Position numbers and translations under genes: made by a program
Shown: one piece after another, positions 46,436 to 59,392 of the stretch
Numbering within the stretch: position 1 is the stretch's first letter
Layout of the letters: every line of letters begins with the position of its first letter
The notes under the pieces: model-generated
The model's input: only the letters and a program-made list of their open reading frames with translations
The model's database searches: none
Told to the model about the DNA's origin: nothing
NCBI RefSeq assembly: GCF_000264905.1
Contig: NW_006763150.1
Location: 454,848-518,847 of the forward strand
Origin: Stereum hirsutum FP-91666 SS1
Taxonomy: Eukaryota > Basidiomycota > Agaricomycetes > Russulales > Stereaceae
Direction: 5' to 3'
Length of the DNA stretch: 64,000 bases

Positions 46436-48341
46436 AGTTGAGCAACAACGAAGGCTTCCGACCACAAAGAAGACCGAGCCTTCACTAGCAAGTTTCAGAG
46501 ATGCAACTCCAGAAGCAAAAAAGCGTTAAGATTTCGATCAAACAGACATAGAGAGTCGTGGAAGCCTACAGCCTAAGGTTGACTCGAGCTGCTAGATAAT
46601 GACGGTGACTAGTTCTTCGCGCCACGCCGTCGGACAAGCGGTTCTCAATTCACGTCACGAGAGCCAAACAAGACCAAACAAGACCCCCCAATAAATTTGC
46701 AGTGTGGCACACGAATGCCTTCTTCAATCCTTCCTTTCAGTCTCTACTACAAGTTCACACAATGGATTCCTCTTTCCTTCTGTTCTTTTCTTGCCCGACG
46801 TCAGTTCATTGACCAGCCGGCCCGACCGACCCATTCGACTCAAACGCCGTGATATATCTACGCCCCGTGCAGCTTTACCCCTCCTGCCCCGGCGTTAAAC
46901 TACGCGGCAAGAACGAAGATTTTTGCCCCAGCAGAACGTCTTTCCTGTTTCGCATCCACTTGGTTGCTCTTTGTTGGGCTTGACGCTTTGATTGGGGTGT
47001 ACATCCGTTCGATTTTTGCTCCACCTTGTAACATGTACATATGATAATACAACGAGTAGAGCACCGGTTTCGATGCCACATATTCATCACCCCGTCCAGC
47101 AAGCAGGAGCTTCAGGCATCGAGGATTACTTACAAGAAATCATCCCGACTCTCAAAAGCGAACAGCTCATCCCATCCTAAAGACAAAATAAATAATAAAA
47201 AGACTTCTTCTGTTATTGTTATTCTACTTCCTCTTCTTTCTTCTTCTCCGAGAACTATACGACAACGAACAAACGACATCAACACTGAGTACTGAACACG
47301 CTACAAAACTCGAATGTCCACCATGTCTGTGAGGAAGCGTCAAAGAGCGAATGAGTGTAGGAGCGGTAGGGCAGGAAGTGGGACGGCATGGGCATGGGCA
47401 TGGGCATGGGCGAGTAGAGCGCCGTGAATCGAAGGACATAGTAGGGGTCGTTGACTGGGGGGCTGTGATGGAATGACAAGTGCAAGAGGAAGAGGACGAA
47501 AAAGGGATGGCAGGAATGGAAAGGTCGTAGGCAGGGAAGAGAGGGAGGAAAGACCGATTGGTATCTAAGGGGTTTAGGAAAGCCGAAGAGAGGGTGGGAC
47601 GGAAGGCGGGATGTATAGAAATTGATAGAAGTAGAACAGATACGGCGAGAACAGTGGCGCTGACAAGAATAAGGGACAGAAGGAAGAGAACCAAATGAAA
47701 CAACAAGGAAAGGTGAAAGTAGGAGTGGGGAGCACCGCAGTGGGAAGTGTAAGTCCGCTGGCCCGAAACCCTTTCGTCACCCATCCAATCCATCTAAACA
47801 CACGCCTAACAAGAATCGCACAAGTCCCATTTCTACTCCAGACCCGTCCTTATCATACAAAGCTTTTTCCGTTCAATCTCTTGTCCGTGACCTCCTGCCT
47901 TGTCTTCTCTTCTGCCTTATTATCCTATCCTATCGTCCAACCCACCCGCCCCCCATACGCATACGCCCAACCCACTTGCACACACATCTTCCCATGCCAT
48001 GCCGCCCCGCAGCACTCGAACAGAAACCAATGACAATGACAGTGACCGACAGAGGAGGGTGAAGGTAGGAGAGGTCAAGACAGAGACAAAGGGGGTAATA
48101 TATATATAAGAGCGGATGGAGCAGGCCAGTGATTGTGGTTGCGTGAAGTACAGTGCCTTGAATGAAACGAATGAACAGATATATCGACGATGAAAGAGAA
48201 GACAGAGAAAGCGCAATGCTGTGGGGTGGCAGTGGATGGTGGACTAGATGCGGCTGTGGGGGATGACGTCGAGAGGCTGGTGTGTGGCGTAAGTAGGGAA
48301 GGGAAAAGGGGCAGGAAGGAAGGGGTTCAAGGGTGATCCGA
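46436..48341. other. Intergenic between Clr2 and PP2A B55 genes
   Basis: No gene I can support. A minus-strand frame at 47224-47793 (189 codons) has one hydrophobic stretch, but otherwise shows the composition of C/T-rich untranslated sequence. A TATATATATA tract lies at about 48100-48107. GGCATG units repeat at 47385-47410. Confidence 0.45.
47385..47410. repeat. GGCATG hexanucleotide tandem repeat
   Basis: About four head-to-tail GGCATG units in noncoding sequence. Confidence 0.9.
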
Positions 48342-50516
48342 TTATGCGGCGGTGTACAAGAATAAATTGTTCGTTGCCGCGATCTATACATACATGGAGG
48401 GTAGTCCAAGCCCAGATGTTGAGTAGAGGGTTAGTATAATGTCAGGGGACACGACGCACCGCGATCGTGTTCTCTTTCGGATGCCAGCTCGCATGCAGGA
48501 TCTTCTTGTTGAAGTCCAATGTCTCCAGCTGCATGGCGTCTCTCAACCCACTCTTCATGCCATTCTTTGCTCCGATCTTGCTGTTCGGCGCCAGAGGACC
48601 ACCGATCTTCTTCGCCTTGAACGCGGATTTGTCCGCCTGCAGCACCACGTCGTTGAGCGTGTCGACGTCGAATATCCGCAGGTAGTTGTGATACGATCCC
48701 GTGAGCACATGTCTATCCCAGCAAAACGATATCAACAACAACATTACGCCACGCCACACAATATAAACACCGCAAAATCCGACCAAAATAGTTTAGCAAG
48801 TAAAACAGAGAAGAAAAGACAGGGAGAATAACGCACCGATCGTCACCACTCCACGTACACTCGAACTTATCGAAGATACAGTCGTTCTCATACAAATCGC
48901 ATAGCTTGCCCCTCAGATGATCGTGGATCGGGATGGTCTTTACGGGTCGCGACTCCATGTTGATGTCCCAGATCTTGAGATTGAGGTAGTCCCTCGAGAG
49001 GATGTACCGTCCGTCACGACTGAACTTGACGTCCGAGATGGATGAGATGATCTCAGAGAAGAATGACCGATTGGCGGGGTCCTCCTCCTCCTCGAACACT
49101 GGCATACGCAAAGCGCGACAAAACGTAAATGTTGGTCATGTTGGATATGATATGCGCACATGGTAGGGAAAGGGGCACGTACGTTTCGCGTGTCGATCGC
49201 ACAATGCAGAGTCACGCATGTCGGCAAGTTTGATGTTCGATTTTGAACTCGAATACATGAAGAGATTGCACTGCTGTGGGTGGAATTCGGCGGCGGTGAT
49301 AACCTCCGTTAGCTCCTCCATGTTCACAGGCTTGATGTCCACGATGTCTACAAACAACACGAAGAAACGCGGACGATTGCGTCAGCACAAAATCACGCCC
49401 TCTGACAACATACGAGCCGCGAGGATCGCAGAAGGACCACTCAGAGCGGTACGGAATAGGTGTGGGCTAGCAGGTCGGTGGAGTGCGTCTAAAAGACCAC
49501 GTACTGAAGCTCCGATCACTGATGTTCAGGTTCCAGAGGTTTATCCTGAGATCGTCGGCAGAAATGAATGTCTCCTGGTCGGAATTGACGGCGATGGAAT
49601 GGATGTGGTAGGCATGTGCGTTGGAGTAGACTTTGCGGGGTACGGCGGCGATGATGTTGTCTTGAACGTTCATGCGAGGTAGCCTGAGCTGATTCTTCAA
49701 TGATGGTGGTGGCACCGCCCGCTGTCCGTCTGTCAGATTTGACTCTGAGACCACCCGGAGCGATTTCTCGAAGACCTTCCAGAGTTTGATGGTTTTATCT
49801 GTTTGTGATGGTGCAATGGATCCGAGTGCGGAAATGGGCCCAAACAGAGTCAACGGGACGGGGCGAGATGGAAAGGCTAGACGGGAGAGGATGGCAAAAA
49901 TACGAACCGTTTGTCGATAGAAGAAAGTGAGCCTGGTTCTGCCGCTTGCACCATCTGATCTTATTGATCTTCTCCTCGATTTCGAGCGACTTGAGGTAGT
50001 CGAACTCTGGTTCGTGGGACTGGAACTCGGTGTAGAACTTGTACTCGCATGCCTTTTTCTGGAGGGAGAGTCCGTTTCAAGAAACAAGTGGACAGATAGC
50101 ATGTGAGGATTAGAACGATATAATGCGAGCATGAATTGAGAGGAGGGCGTACAAGATGGGTGGTGTCAGCCACAGTGACATATCTGTTATGCAATCAGGA
50201 TGAACGCACCTGCTCGTTCCGCTCAAAAAGAACTACACGACCTCCCTTGTCACCTGTTGCAAGATAGTTTCCCGTAGAGTCGAACTCGACGGTGGATATG
50301 ATGTCGGCTACGCAATAATTAAGAGACGGGAGGATGAGCGGCGGTGCTTGATAAGCGGGCAGAGAGCACACGATGGATGTGGAGGCGCCGTGTGCCCGCA
50401 GAGGAAGAGAGGAGTAGCATACTAGGGGATGGCGCACCTTCTGTGATGTCCTCGACGTCGCCCTTGTCACCGAAACATTGGGCGAAACGCCAGCCTCCAG
50501 ACGCGTCGGGATCCAT
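48342..50516 (-). CDS. cdc55: PP2A regulatory B subunit (B55/Cdc55 family)
   Basis: Minus strand, start [19 protein letters not shown] at 50516; the last exon is 48383-48342 ([13 protein letters not shown], stop). The protein is a seven-bladed WD40 propeller with the usual landmarks: [159 protein letters not shown] and [17 protein letters not shown]55 directs the PP2A A/C core to substrates in mitotic exit, morphogenesis and stress responses. Many short introns separate the blades. It is divergent from COX9, the two ATGs 337 bp apart. Confidence 0.96.
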
Positions 50517-50852
50517 GATGCTTTGGGTAGGGCTCGAGTGGGGTAGCGGGCTTGATGAGCTGATAGGACGAAGGGTATGTCAGACGGACGTTGTGGTCAA
50601 GAGGGAGAAGGGAAAGCACAGACTGTTTGTCGTTGGGTAGGGTGCGTCAAATGCCGTCGGAGTCGTGCGTTCGTCGACGTCGTGGGCGATGCCGGGCGTT
50701 GAGGTCGTGTTCGGTGGTGGTGAGCGATGTGGCGCGGCCCCTTGGCCGGAGACGGCGCGCCTTTGGCCTTGTTTGGCCTCGCGTCTCTCCTCCCGGCTTT
50801 CTCCCTTCAGCCATCTCTTCTCTCCTCCACGAACATCCACAAAGCCAAAGCC
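50517..50852. promoter_or_regulatory. Bidirectional promoter region, PP2A B55 / COX9
   Basis: 336 bp between two divergent ATGs must carry both core promoters. It is GC-rich. I see no clear TATA box in either direction. Confidence 0.5.
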
Positions 50853-51162
50853 ATGCCCATCGCACCCATCACAGGAAAGCTCAGGAAGCGCCTTTGGCTC
50901 GACCTCTCCACGTCTCTCGGCCTTGGCACAGCATGCGCATACTTCTTCTGGTCCGTCTTTTATTCTTCTTTTCGGGAAACATTATACTCATCCGCCCATA
51001 CAGGTACAACGTCCATCTCAAGCGTGGTAAGCTCATGGTCCAAAACCGCGGGATGCAGTTCAACTGTTTCACTTCACTTATCTGACCACTTGCACGCATT
51101 CCACAGTCCAGCGCCAGGAGGAGTTCTACCTCGCCCTCGAGCGCAAGAAAGCCCTTGCATAG
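50853..51162 (+). CDS. cox9: Cytochrome c oxidase subunit VIIa (Cox9)
   Basis: Exons 50853-50950, 51004-51026, 51107-51162; 58 aa. The product begins MPIAPITGKLRKRLWLDLS, followed by the single membrane helix LGLGTACAYFFWY and a charged end RQEEFYLALERKKALA. This order (MxIAPITG, basic patch, LDLS, LGLGT, aromatic end of helix, charged tail) is that of fungal COX9. It is a small nuclear-encoded subunit of complex IV in the mitochondrial inner membrane. It is too short and too spliced to be seen in a simple frame scan. Confidence 0.93.
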
Positions 51163-52456
51163 ACATGCAGGAGTCATGATGGAATAGAACGAGGACCCGT
51201 TTGTTCTGCTGCATACCTATCCAAACCAATACATCTTTCTTTGCAGCCATCTCACCCAATGCGAGGCCTACACTGCCTTCGTCGTTACACGACCCCACCA
51301 ATCTCGTGATATAGCCGCTCCGCCCCGTGCTGGCCGCGACCTGGTCTCGAACATGTCCATCATGACCGTCGACCGTCGGCGCAAGGTCTGGACATTATCC
51401 CAAGTCGCCTAATGCATGTGCGATTCCCATCCTCGTTGATGTGCTCGCCAACCTCGTTTGTAGATTGTGGTGGCAGGTCGACCATAGAACGAGCCATCTT
51501 ATCGCCCACTGGTTGTCTCTCGAGATGTCCTCACGGCTATGGCTTCAATCGGTACTAGTCATCATCACCACTGGAACTCCGAGCGTAGCGGGAATGAGAG
51601 ACCACCTCTAGCTCGGCATGCTCAGAGAATACATCTTCAGCTGCACATCCTGCTTCGCCAGTTACTATTTCTCACAAAGTGCCAAATCTCCAAACTGTTC
51701 AAAACTCAGCACACCCTTGCGGTCAACAGCTCAATTGGGAGTGAGAGCCTTTCCGGAGCATGGACGTTGAGGGCTAAAACTGATATTATCATTAAGTGAG
51801 AGATGTAGCAGATCAGCGGAAAAGCCGTTGTATATCCTGAGAGCCGCTTGGGCGTTGGTGGTCTAGCTCATTCTGTACAACTTGTAGACCATCGCTCACA
51901 GTAGTTTTGTTGAGTTATTCTGGTCCGGAGTTCCGTCGGAGGAAAGGAAGATATAGTTGACCGGCTGTCCCCCGTTGTCCTCCAGAACTTATTAGACAGG
52001 TACCCGTCTCTCTTTCGCCCATCTTGAGCATCGTTTTTGGCCTCTCAAGACTTCGATGAACTCGTCTTCTCGCATTCCGTGTATCCTGCAACCTCCGCCC
52101 CATCGCTACATCGCTCTGGTCAATATGCCCGGCAAAGCTCCGCCATGGTATCTTCCCGAAACCCCGATGCTCTTGTAGTCGACTGTCGACAACAGGTCAC
52201 ATTCCTCGTCGGAATTTGAGCTCTCGACGTCCAGACTCCAGAGCTGTCCTCTTGCTCCTCACGAGGCTTCGAGGGCCGACTCAGACGGCCCCATGACCGT
52301 CGATGAGGGTCACGGCCGTCGGTTCGTTCTTCAGGTCCCGAGTTCTATAAAGCAGGGGAGCCCTGCATCGGCTTCGACGCCCTGCTTCGACCTGGACTTT
52401 TGCAGATAGTCCACGGGTTATTGATAATTTGATCAATCCGGACGTTCGAACTCACG
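51163..52456. other. Intergenic between COX9 and carboxylesterase
   Basis: 1.3 kb without a recognisable gene on either strand; only short frames. Confidence 0.5.
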
Positions 52457-55400
52457 ATGAAGCCCGTACGAAACAACATAACGGCCCCTCTTCGACTGGT
52501 ATCAGATGTACTCCTTCTGTCGGGTGGGATTACCTCTGTGTGTGGACACTCGCAAACGCGCACTGTATCTTTGCTGTTCGAGAACGACGGAAATTGGACG
52601 GTGAGTAATCGAGCTCCATACGATTATCCTTCCTCAGACCTCCACCGCTCTTTCCGATAATATGATTACTGACCTCAGTCCTCTATTTGAACGGGATTAT
52701 ATGTAGAGATTCGCGGATGTACCCAGCGCGTTGTACTATTACGAACCCGTGTCCTTCTCTGAAGCGACATCTATCTGTGAAGCGAGCAACGAGACGCTCT
52801 TGGGCTCCGACCTTCTACCGTAGTGAGTTCAAATCACCATTATTATTTGCATCCAGTCCGCACTGCACTTTTATCGACATGGTCGTATTGACCGACATAC
52901 ATCGCATCGTCAGTTTTTCGAACCAGTTCTCCTACAAAAAGTACCTAGGCGAAATCGACTCGACCACGAAAATCTGGGTGTCCGACAACTCCAGCCAGAC
53001 CGAACCCGTGGCACATGCCCCTCTTGACGATATGCTCGTACAATCGCGCGGGGATAAGCACTCTGAAGCAGCGAAACATCCCGTCCTCTGCACAAACTCC
53101 CCACCGCTCACATCCCAAGTCGACACGAATTTCTCGTCTGAGGAGATTTATCCGCGCACTACGATCGAGTCGGATGGGGTAACTTTTACTGGGCATGTTT
53201 TTTTTTTTTTCAGTTTCATCATTTCCGAGAGGGAGAGGGAGATCTAATGCGAGCGTGCGATGTGTAGGACTCGAGATCACCTTTCGTTCCGGTTCATGGG
53301 TATACCGTACGCGAAGCCGCCTACTGGCGAGCTGAGGTTCAGATACTCGGAGGCGTCGAACGTAACGGATGTGGATGCAACAGGATGTAAGTTGGTTATT
53401 TACCTCCCTCTTCAACCCGGTATTCATGGCTACTAACGACAACATCATTTCTGGTAGTTGGACCTGCATGCCCTCAATTCGGATATTTCAACGGAAATGA
53501 TTATGGGCTTATGCCGTGGGGCAACAGCGAGGACTGGTGCGTACCAAGTCTCGTTCTCGTTAATATGTTCTCTAAGCTGAACATCTTTTTGTTCGGTGGA
53601 AAAGTCTGTTCTTGAACGTCTATACGAGCTATATACCTTCTAGCTCAGACGTTCATGGGAATCAAACTTCTCTTAAACCCGTGTTGTTCTGGATCCATGG
53701 TGGCGTAGGTTCTATCCCGTTCTTCCCGTCGCTAACTTCCTATCTCCAAACTTCTCATACATTTCGTTTTACGGAATGATAGGGGGCAACACAAGGCACC
53801 GGTGCAGATGCGACCTTCGACGGTGGCCCGCTAGTCTCCCGCACAGACGCCGTCGTCGTCACCATCAACTACCGCCTCAACATTCTCGGTCTCCTCGCTC
53901 TCAACGACACCACTTCCTCAAACTCAACAACAACATCATCCGCAGCAGTAACAGGCAACTACGCCCTCTCCGACAAAATTCTTGCCTTGAAATGGGTTCG
54001 ACGTCACATCGCTGCCTTCGGAGGCGATCCGAACAAGGTGATGATATTCGGCCAGAGCGCGGGAGGGTGGGGCGTTGTCGATTTGTTGATGACGGAGAAA
54101 ACGGAGGAGACGGGCGTGGAGGGATTGTGGTCTAGTGCGATTATTCAGAGTGGAGGGGCGAGTGTGATACAGAGTTTGGATGAGGCGGCGGAGACGATAT
54201 GTGAGTTCGCCGCGCTACCTTCTCTTGCACGGCTATCCCGCATGTCTACTGACATGCATTCCTGTGGTTTGTTTTGATTGTTTGGTCAAGTGCCCTATAT
54301 CGACCCGCTGTGCCCGAGCGCCGTACCGGAAGAGCGTCTTTCATGCCTCCAATCGCTCGACCTTGACACGCTCCTCAATATCACGCAGAACGTCACCTCC
54401 TGGCGCACGTCTGCTGACGGCGTGTACAGGTCGACGTATGCTGTCGATCAGGCCAAATTGGGACCTGACGCTGTGAATAGCGTGCCTCTGTTGTCGGGGT
54501 ACATGCCAGAGGAGGGACAGTCGTAAGTCGCTTTTCTACTTGCTATCATAGGTGGAAAAGTCAGGACTAAAACTCGTGATTGTGGCTATGTTGTGACATA
54601 GATTACTCGGGACGACCGTCTCGCCGAACTCTACAGCCTCGAATTTCACGACGATGTTGGATCTCACTGTGGGCGAAGCTGTGGCGGAGAATGTCACGGC
54701 GTCGGGGCTGTGGAACATCACCGATGCCTTTACTTCCTGTGAGCATGAATACAAACCTAGACACTGTGGATATAGAGACTGAAACGGTTTACATAGACAA
54801 TGCGACGGTCGACGTCTACAGTGACTACCTTCTTACCTGCGATAACGAGGATCTTATTACGTCGGCAGCGGCGAGCAAAGCGTTCCCGGATATGTTCGTT
54901 CCTTCATTTATCGTGTCACCGTTTTCATTTCCTTTTTGCTCACACTTCACTTCTTTTCTATATGGTTAGATATGTCTATCAGATGCAACGAGGTTTCGCG
55001 CTCTCCTACTACAATCCCTACGGCCTCTGCTCTTTCCCTGTTGGCGAGCCCCAGCCATATTACAGATGTCACTCAAGCGATCTCCACGAGGTAGGTCGTC
55101 CTACCCCTTTCTCAATAGTAAACAGAAACAGTCTTAACCAAACCTCTAAAACCAAACTTTGAAAGGTCTTCGGAACCTACCATATTTTCAACCAAACCGC
55201 GCGTGAGCCTCAGGACGTCTACTACACGAACCTCATCCAAGACATGTGGGCCTCCTTCGCGCGCACGGGCAATCCGAACCCAGATGTCGCGTACCTCCGT
55301 GCTAGGGGATACAATAGCACGTTGGCTATATTCAGCAATTCGACGGAGTCGGAAGGTCAAGCTCAAGGGTGGAAGTGGCCGAAGTTCGAGGAGGAGAGTG

Positions 55401-55498
55401 CTGTTGTGGCCGAGTTGCAGTGGCCGATATTGGGGAATGGGACGAGGGTAGGGATGCCGGACGCTGAGAGATGCAAAGTCATTCTTGGGGAGGACTGA
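52457..55498 (+). CDS. Secreted type-B carboxylesterase
   Basis: A multi-exon gene starting MKPVRNNITAPLRLVSDVL, with a hydrophobic signal-like segment to about residue 30. An N-terminal extension of about 180 residues rich in Ser/Thr/Asn precedes the alpha/beta-hydrolase, which begins near FMGIPYAKPPTGELRF. Further motifs: SEDCLFLNVY, PVLFWIHGGGATQGTGA (oxyanion-hole HGGG), VVVTINYRLNILG, GNYALSDKILALKWV, IAAFGGDPNKVMIFGQSAGG with the nucleophile Ser, SSAIIQSGG, and near the end CHSSDLHEVFGTYHIFNQ with the catalytic His, then MWASFARTGNPN. Several N-glycosylation sites fit secretion. Introns are phase-consistent (for example GTGAGC at 54739 to ATAG before 54800) and I saw no break. Substrate is unknown; relatives range from lipases to esterases. 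The long Ser/Asn-rich extension is the unusual part. Confidence 0.92.
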
Positions 55499-56748
55499 AG
55501 GGAGCCAGGAGCCGTCGCTCATGCTGCCGGTGAGAACGTGGCGATGAGATTGACGCCGACGTTGTACATTATTTTCCATCTATGGGTACGTTTTCAGAGC
55601 GCCAAATGCGGGTATACGAGGTCTATTGGCTACGGCTTTTTGGAAGATGCGTACTTCGAATTCGCGTGGCACCGCTTTTTTATGTAACTCCCCAATGTCC
55701 GCTCAAGTTGAACCTACTTACGCCACCCTATTTGGCGCCACATATTCATTATTCCATTCCATGCCAAGTTATAGCTAGGATGATCCGTGCCGATAGAATG
55801 TGACCGGCGGTTCTGCCCAGAGGACGGTTGGTATGTGACCAGAAGCTGGATGGAGTCGTCAAGGAGAGGGTCGAGAATTCCTCAGGTGTATCTTTGTTGA
55901 CGAAGGCTCAACGAGCAGCCTGAGGCAAGGCAACGTTTATTCGAGATGCTGAGGAACTGTCCCCTTCCAGTGTAAAGAACGGAATAATTTGTGCCATGTA
56001 CATTGTCCATAGAGTGCGATCCAAAAGGACATCAATACGAGGAAAGCTGTGCCACGTCGGAGGCAAACATCACCGCCTGGTCCCGCGACGTGCGCGACGA
56101 TGTTTCCCGTGACGTCGGAATATTTAGATGCCCGTTTGAGCCACAAACGGTTGTCTCGCGTTCGTCTCTCACCATCCACTGCTTCAGGTGCGTACTTTTC
56201 GGACACAATCGCAGGAGTACTTTGCTTTTCTAGACAATTGATGGAGAGCCGATCTTATCAATGTTCCTGGGCGAACGGCTGCGCTGGGTCATCCTTCCAA
56301 GTCGACCATCCTTTCCAGGCGACGGACAATGCACTGAGACAAGAACGCGAAATAATCTCCTTCAAGTTGGAGCCCCTATATGAATAGTGAGACACTCGCC
56401 TCCGAAATGCAACTGCCTCGTCAGGCTCCATACGTCAGTCCGGATCCCAACACGGTCACTGCTATTTGTTCGGGAGATCGAAGGTGGGGCTCTGCCAGTA
56501 TAAGAAGGGGCCATTTGCCAAATGTCAAGTCCTAAACTCCACTATCCCCCGAGCTCCAAATACTTCACGTCATCATTGGCACAGACCTTTTTCTTGAACA
56601 CTATTCTTCACGACCCTTCACGGTTCTTCATTCGCAACACATAACAAACATTCATACACCCCACTGCCGTGCCGCTCTTCAAGCCTCAGTTTACACGACT
56701 CCCCATCTCAACCCAAACATACTTCATCTGAGACCCGTGCCACCTATC
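55499..56748. other. Intergenic, ends in a promoter and leader
   Basis: No gene to about 56,490. TATAA at 56499-56503 followed by about 240 bases of C/A/T-rich leader resembles a fungal promoter plus 5' UTR for the small frame at 56749. Confidence 0.5.
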
Positions 56749-56979
56749 ATGGACATCTCTCCAATATCCGCTCCTCCGAATGTCGCCGAGGAAACTGTGA
56801 CAAACTCGATCACGTCGCACACGTTAGCTTATAAGCAGGAGGACATCGAGAGGAGGCACACGATCAGAAAGATGAAGTCTTCATCCAATCTTCATGATAT
56901 CTTCCGTAGAGGAGAGGGTGGTTGCAGAAGAGGGCCGACATCGCAAGTGCGCTCGGCCGCGTCCTATACCAGTTTATAG
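56749..56979 (+). CDS. Possible small 76-aa protein
   Basis: The frame MDISPISAPPNVAEETV to AASYTSL has no recognisable domain. It is hydrophilic, with a basic helical middle (QEDIERRHTIRKMK) and a Ser/Arg/Gly-rich end. Support comes from context: a TATA box about 250 bases upstream, a leader with typical composition, a good start (ATCATGG), and low codon irregularity. A further 3' exon is possible. It could also be a chance frame. Confidence 0.45.
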   Translation: MDISPISAPPNVAEETVTNSITSHTLAYKQEDIERRHTIRKMKSSSNLHDIFRRGEGGCRRGPTSQVRSAASYTSL

Positions 56980-57330
56980 GGGGGCTCCATATCGAATGAA
57001 GATGGAGGGTTGGGGTCCTTTAGAGCAAGATGGACAATGTTCATGGTAAGTATGGCTCAATGACGGGGTATCAAGCATGCTTATGTGGAGTTGGCAGGAC
57101 GCTGTGATGGATTTTATGTACTGTTACGACTTCTTATGCACAGGGCCACATCAATATGCGGTCGCGACGAATATCATTATGACTATTGGACAAGAATTGT
57201 ATCAATGCACGTTTTCAGCAGTTGCTGCACATCTGTAGAACAATAATTATAAACCCGCACTGTTGTACAAAGGACGTTGTTCGTTCCCGTGACAGATCTT
57301 CTACGCTTCATACGCTTCAGTCAAATGGAG
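56980..57330. other. Intergenic before the Rad9 3' end
   Basis: No feature seen besides AT-rich sequence likely serving as the 3' UTRs of the flanking genes. Confidence 0.5.
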
Positions 57331-59392
57331 TTAATCCTCGAACAGAGGTTTGAAATCCTATAGGATCAACACGCATAAGTCATGAACAAAGGACCGCCGC
57401 AGATCTAGGCCCTCGTACCTTGTTACCATCAAGACTCTGCGTGGGACCTAGCTCATCTAACATCTCCAAATCACTCTCTGACTCAGTCTCACTCCCCGAA
57501 TCCGAGACTTTGACACCCGCGCCACCGCCACCATCCCGTGGCGCCAACAGCGCCTCCTCCAGCGTGACGCCTACCTCTTCCCCTTCCTCTTCCATCATCG
57601 CGAGAAACTCTTCGGCGTCCATATTTTCAACACCCAGCCCGGAAGCGCGCAATGCCTCCGCGTCCGCCTGACTCATTTGCGAGCTTGGGAGGAAAAGTGG
57701 CTCTCGCTCTTGTTCAAACTGAGATCCGGTCCTCGCCTGAGAAAAGTGGAAACCGTTGGACTGTTGAGACTGCTGCCGAGGCACAATGGATGGAGGAGGC
57801 ATAGATCCGTACGGCGCTCGACTGAGCTGTGAGGTTTGTGACTGGTGTTGCTGCTGCTGTTGACGCGCAAACTCGGCGGCGTCGGTCCGTTGTACAGCTT
57901 TCATGGGCGGTCGTCGCCTCTCGGATGCGGGAGTGCGAGGCGCCATGTTACGATTTCGTTCAGGGGACTCTTCTCGGACTCTCTTACGCATTTGGGAAGA
58001 CGAGCCTGATGCGGTGGTCCCGCGCGATTGCTGTGTGCTGTTGGCGCCGTTTCCTCCAGGAGGAACACCTGGGACCTGGCTTGTGGAGACGACGAACAGG
58101 CTTTCGGAACTGTCTTCCTCGACGTCCACAAAGAGAGGCGCAGCAGGTTCGGTAAAACGGAGATTGAGCGCCAGCGACATAGATTCTGCATATGCTATGG
58201 TTGCCTGAATAGACGGAGAAATATTAGATTAGCCAGACACGATGCTAGGGATATGGTTCATGGGTTGCCTCACGTTGAACTCTCGCAGGTGAAATGCGAT
58301 GGACGTGGGAGGCGCTGATACCTCGTACATATCGAATTCCTCTGCACTCATTGTAAGTTCTGTGGTCAATTGGCCACCTCCTGCAACCAATAATTCCGTC
58401 AGCAATATGCACGGAAACAACCGTACCGCGATGGGTTGGGTGACCGCAGGCCACCCGTACCTTTCAAGTCCACCGATGTCTCTAAGCTCCTTACTCTAAC
58501 TTCTGACTCGTCGAAGACCCATGTCAGCTGCGGATCAGTTTTCGCACTCTTCGTACTGGGGAAATGATCGATCATGTCCTTCAGGGCTTTGGGACCTATG
58601 GTCATCCGAGACTCCGTGGGATCATCAGGCGCATTCGGCGCGAGAAGCGACGTGGGCGTGAGCAAGAGTAACCGGTGCGTCTTCACGATTCCTGTGCAAA
58701 CGACAAACCCGATAGGCGTTAAGCCAGGCTCAACCCATTTCTGGACTAAGCAGCGAAAAAGAAGAGTGGGAGATAAAGGCTACTCCTCTCTTACCATGTT
58801 TGCAATGCAACCGGATGATGAGTTTGCTCTCAAGGCTATCTTTGTCCTCGTCGTCGTCTTGGCTCGGACCATCTGCCGACCCTTCCACGATGGATAGATC
58901 GCATCGTTCAACCGTTTTCTCTATAGCACGATGTCGCAGGATCGAGAGGAAGGACTAAGATTAGCGCCAGACGAAGTTTTGATGTGAGTTTGAGCTCTCG
59001 AAGACACGAAGAAAACAGCCGTTCGTGTCAACTCAAATGGAAAGTCCCAACCTTGGTCAACAGCTGACCCGTAACTGACTTGACCTCCTCGATTTCTTCC
59101 GCCGCGTATGGTCCGGGGTTCGTCCTTTTCTCACCGCCGTCAATGCTAAACTTGGCGAAAAACAGCTTGCTGTACTGAAACCGACAATATGCCGACATTG
59201 ACGAATTTGTCGCTGAGAGTGTGATTCCATCGTGCGACGCATAAATCGTGAGGTCGTCGCCGTATTTAGAAAGACAGGTAAGGGCTCGGGTGAATGCTGG
59301 AGTAATTCTGAATTGTTAGGTGGCACTGTGCGAGATACGACAAGAGCATGCGTCCTACGCTTCAGAGCAGTCGCGTCAAGGGTTGCCTGCAT
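57331..59392 (-). CDS. rad9: Rad9, 9-1-1 DNA damage checkpoint clamp subunit
   Basis: Minus strand. Exon 1 is MQATLDATALK (59392-59359), followed by FTRALTCLSKYGDDLTIYAS, DGITLSATNSSMSAYCRF and YSKLFFAKFSID. Next are FLSILRHRAIEKTVERCDLSI and KLIIRLHCKHGIVKTHRLLL, then GGQLTTELTMSAEEFDMYEV, IAFHLREFNATIAYAESMS and LNLRFTEPAAPLFVDVE, the end of the PCNA-like double fold. A disordered Ser/Gln-rich tail follows. The tail frame runs on to a stop at 57380, but a GTACGA donor after DGNK splices to a 27-base last exon (57357-57331) reading DFKPLFED, the kind of acidic/aromatic end known in Rad9 proteins. Rad9 forms a ring with Rad1 and Hus1, is loaded at DNA lesions and recruits checkpoint kinases through its phosphorylated tail. 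Nuclear. Confidence 0.9.

Noticed and set aside
47224..47793. 189-codon minus-strand frame with a hydrophobic stretch
   Set aside because: Low-complexity Ser/Pro/Cys composition from C/T-rich DNA, repeated PCP units that come from the GGCATG repeat, no domain and no promoter context. Treated as noncoding.
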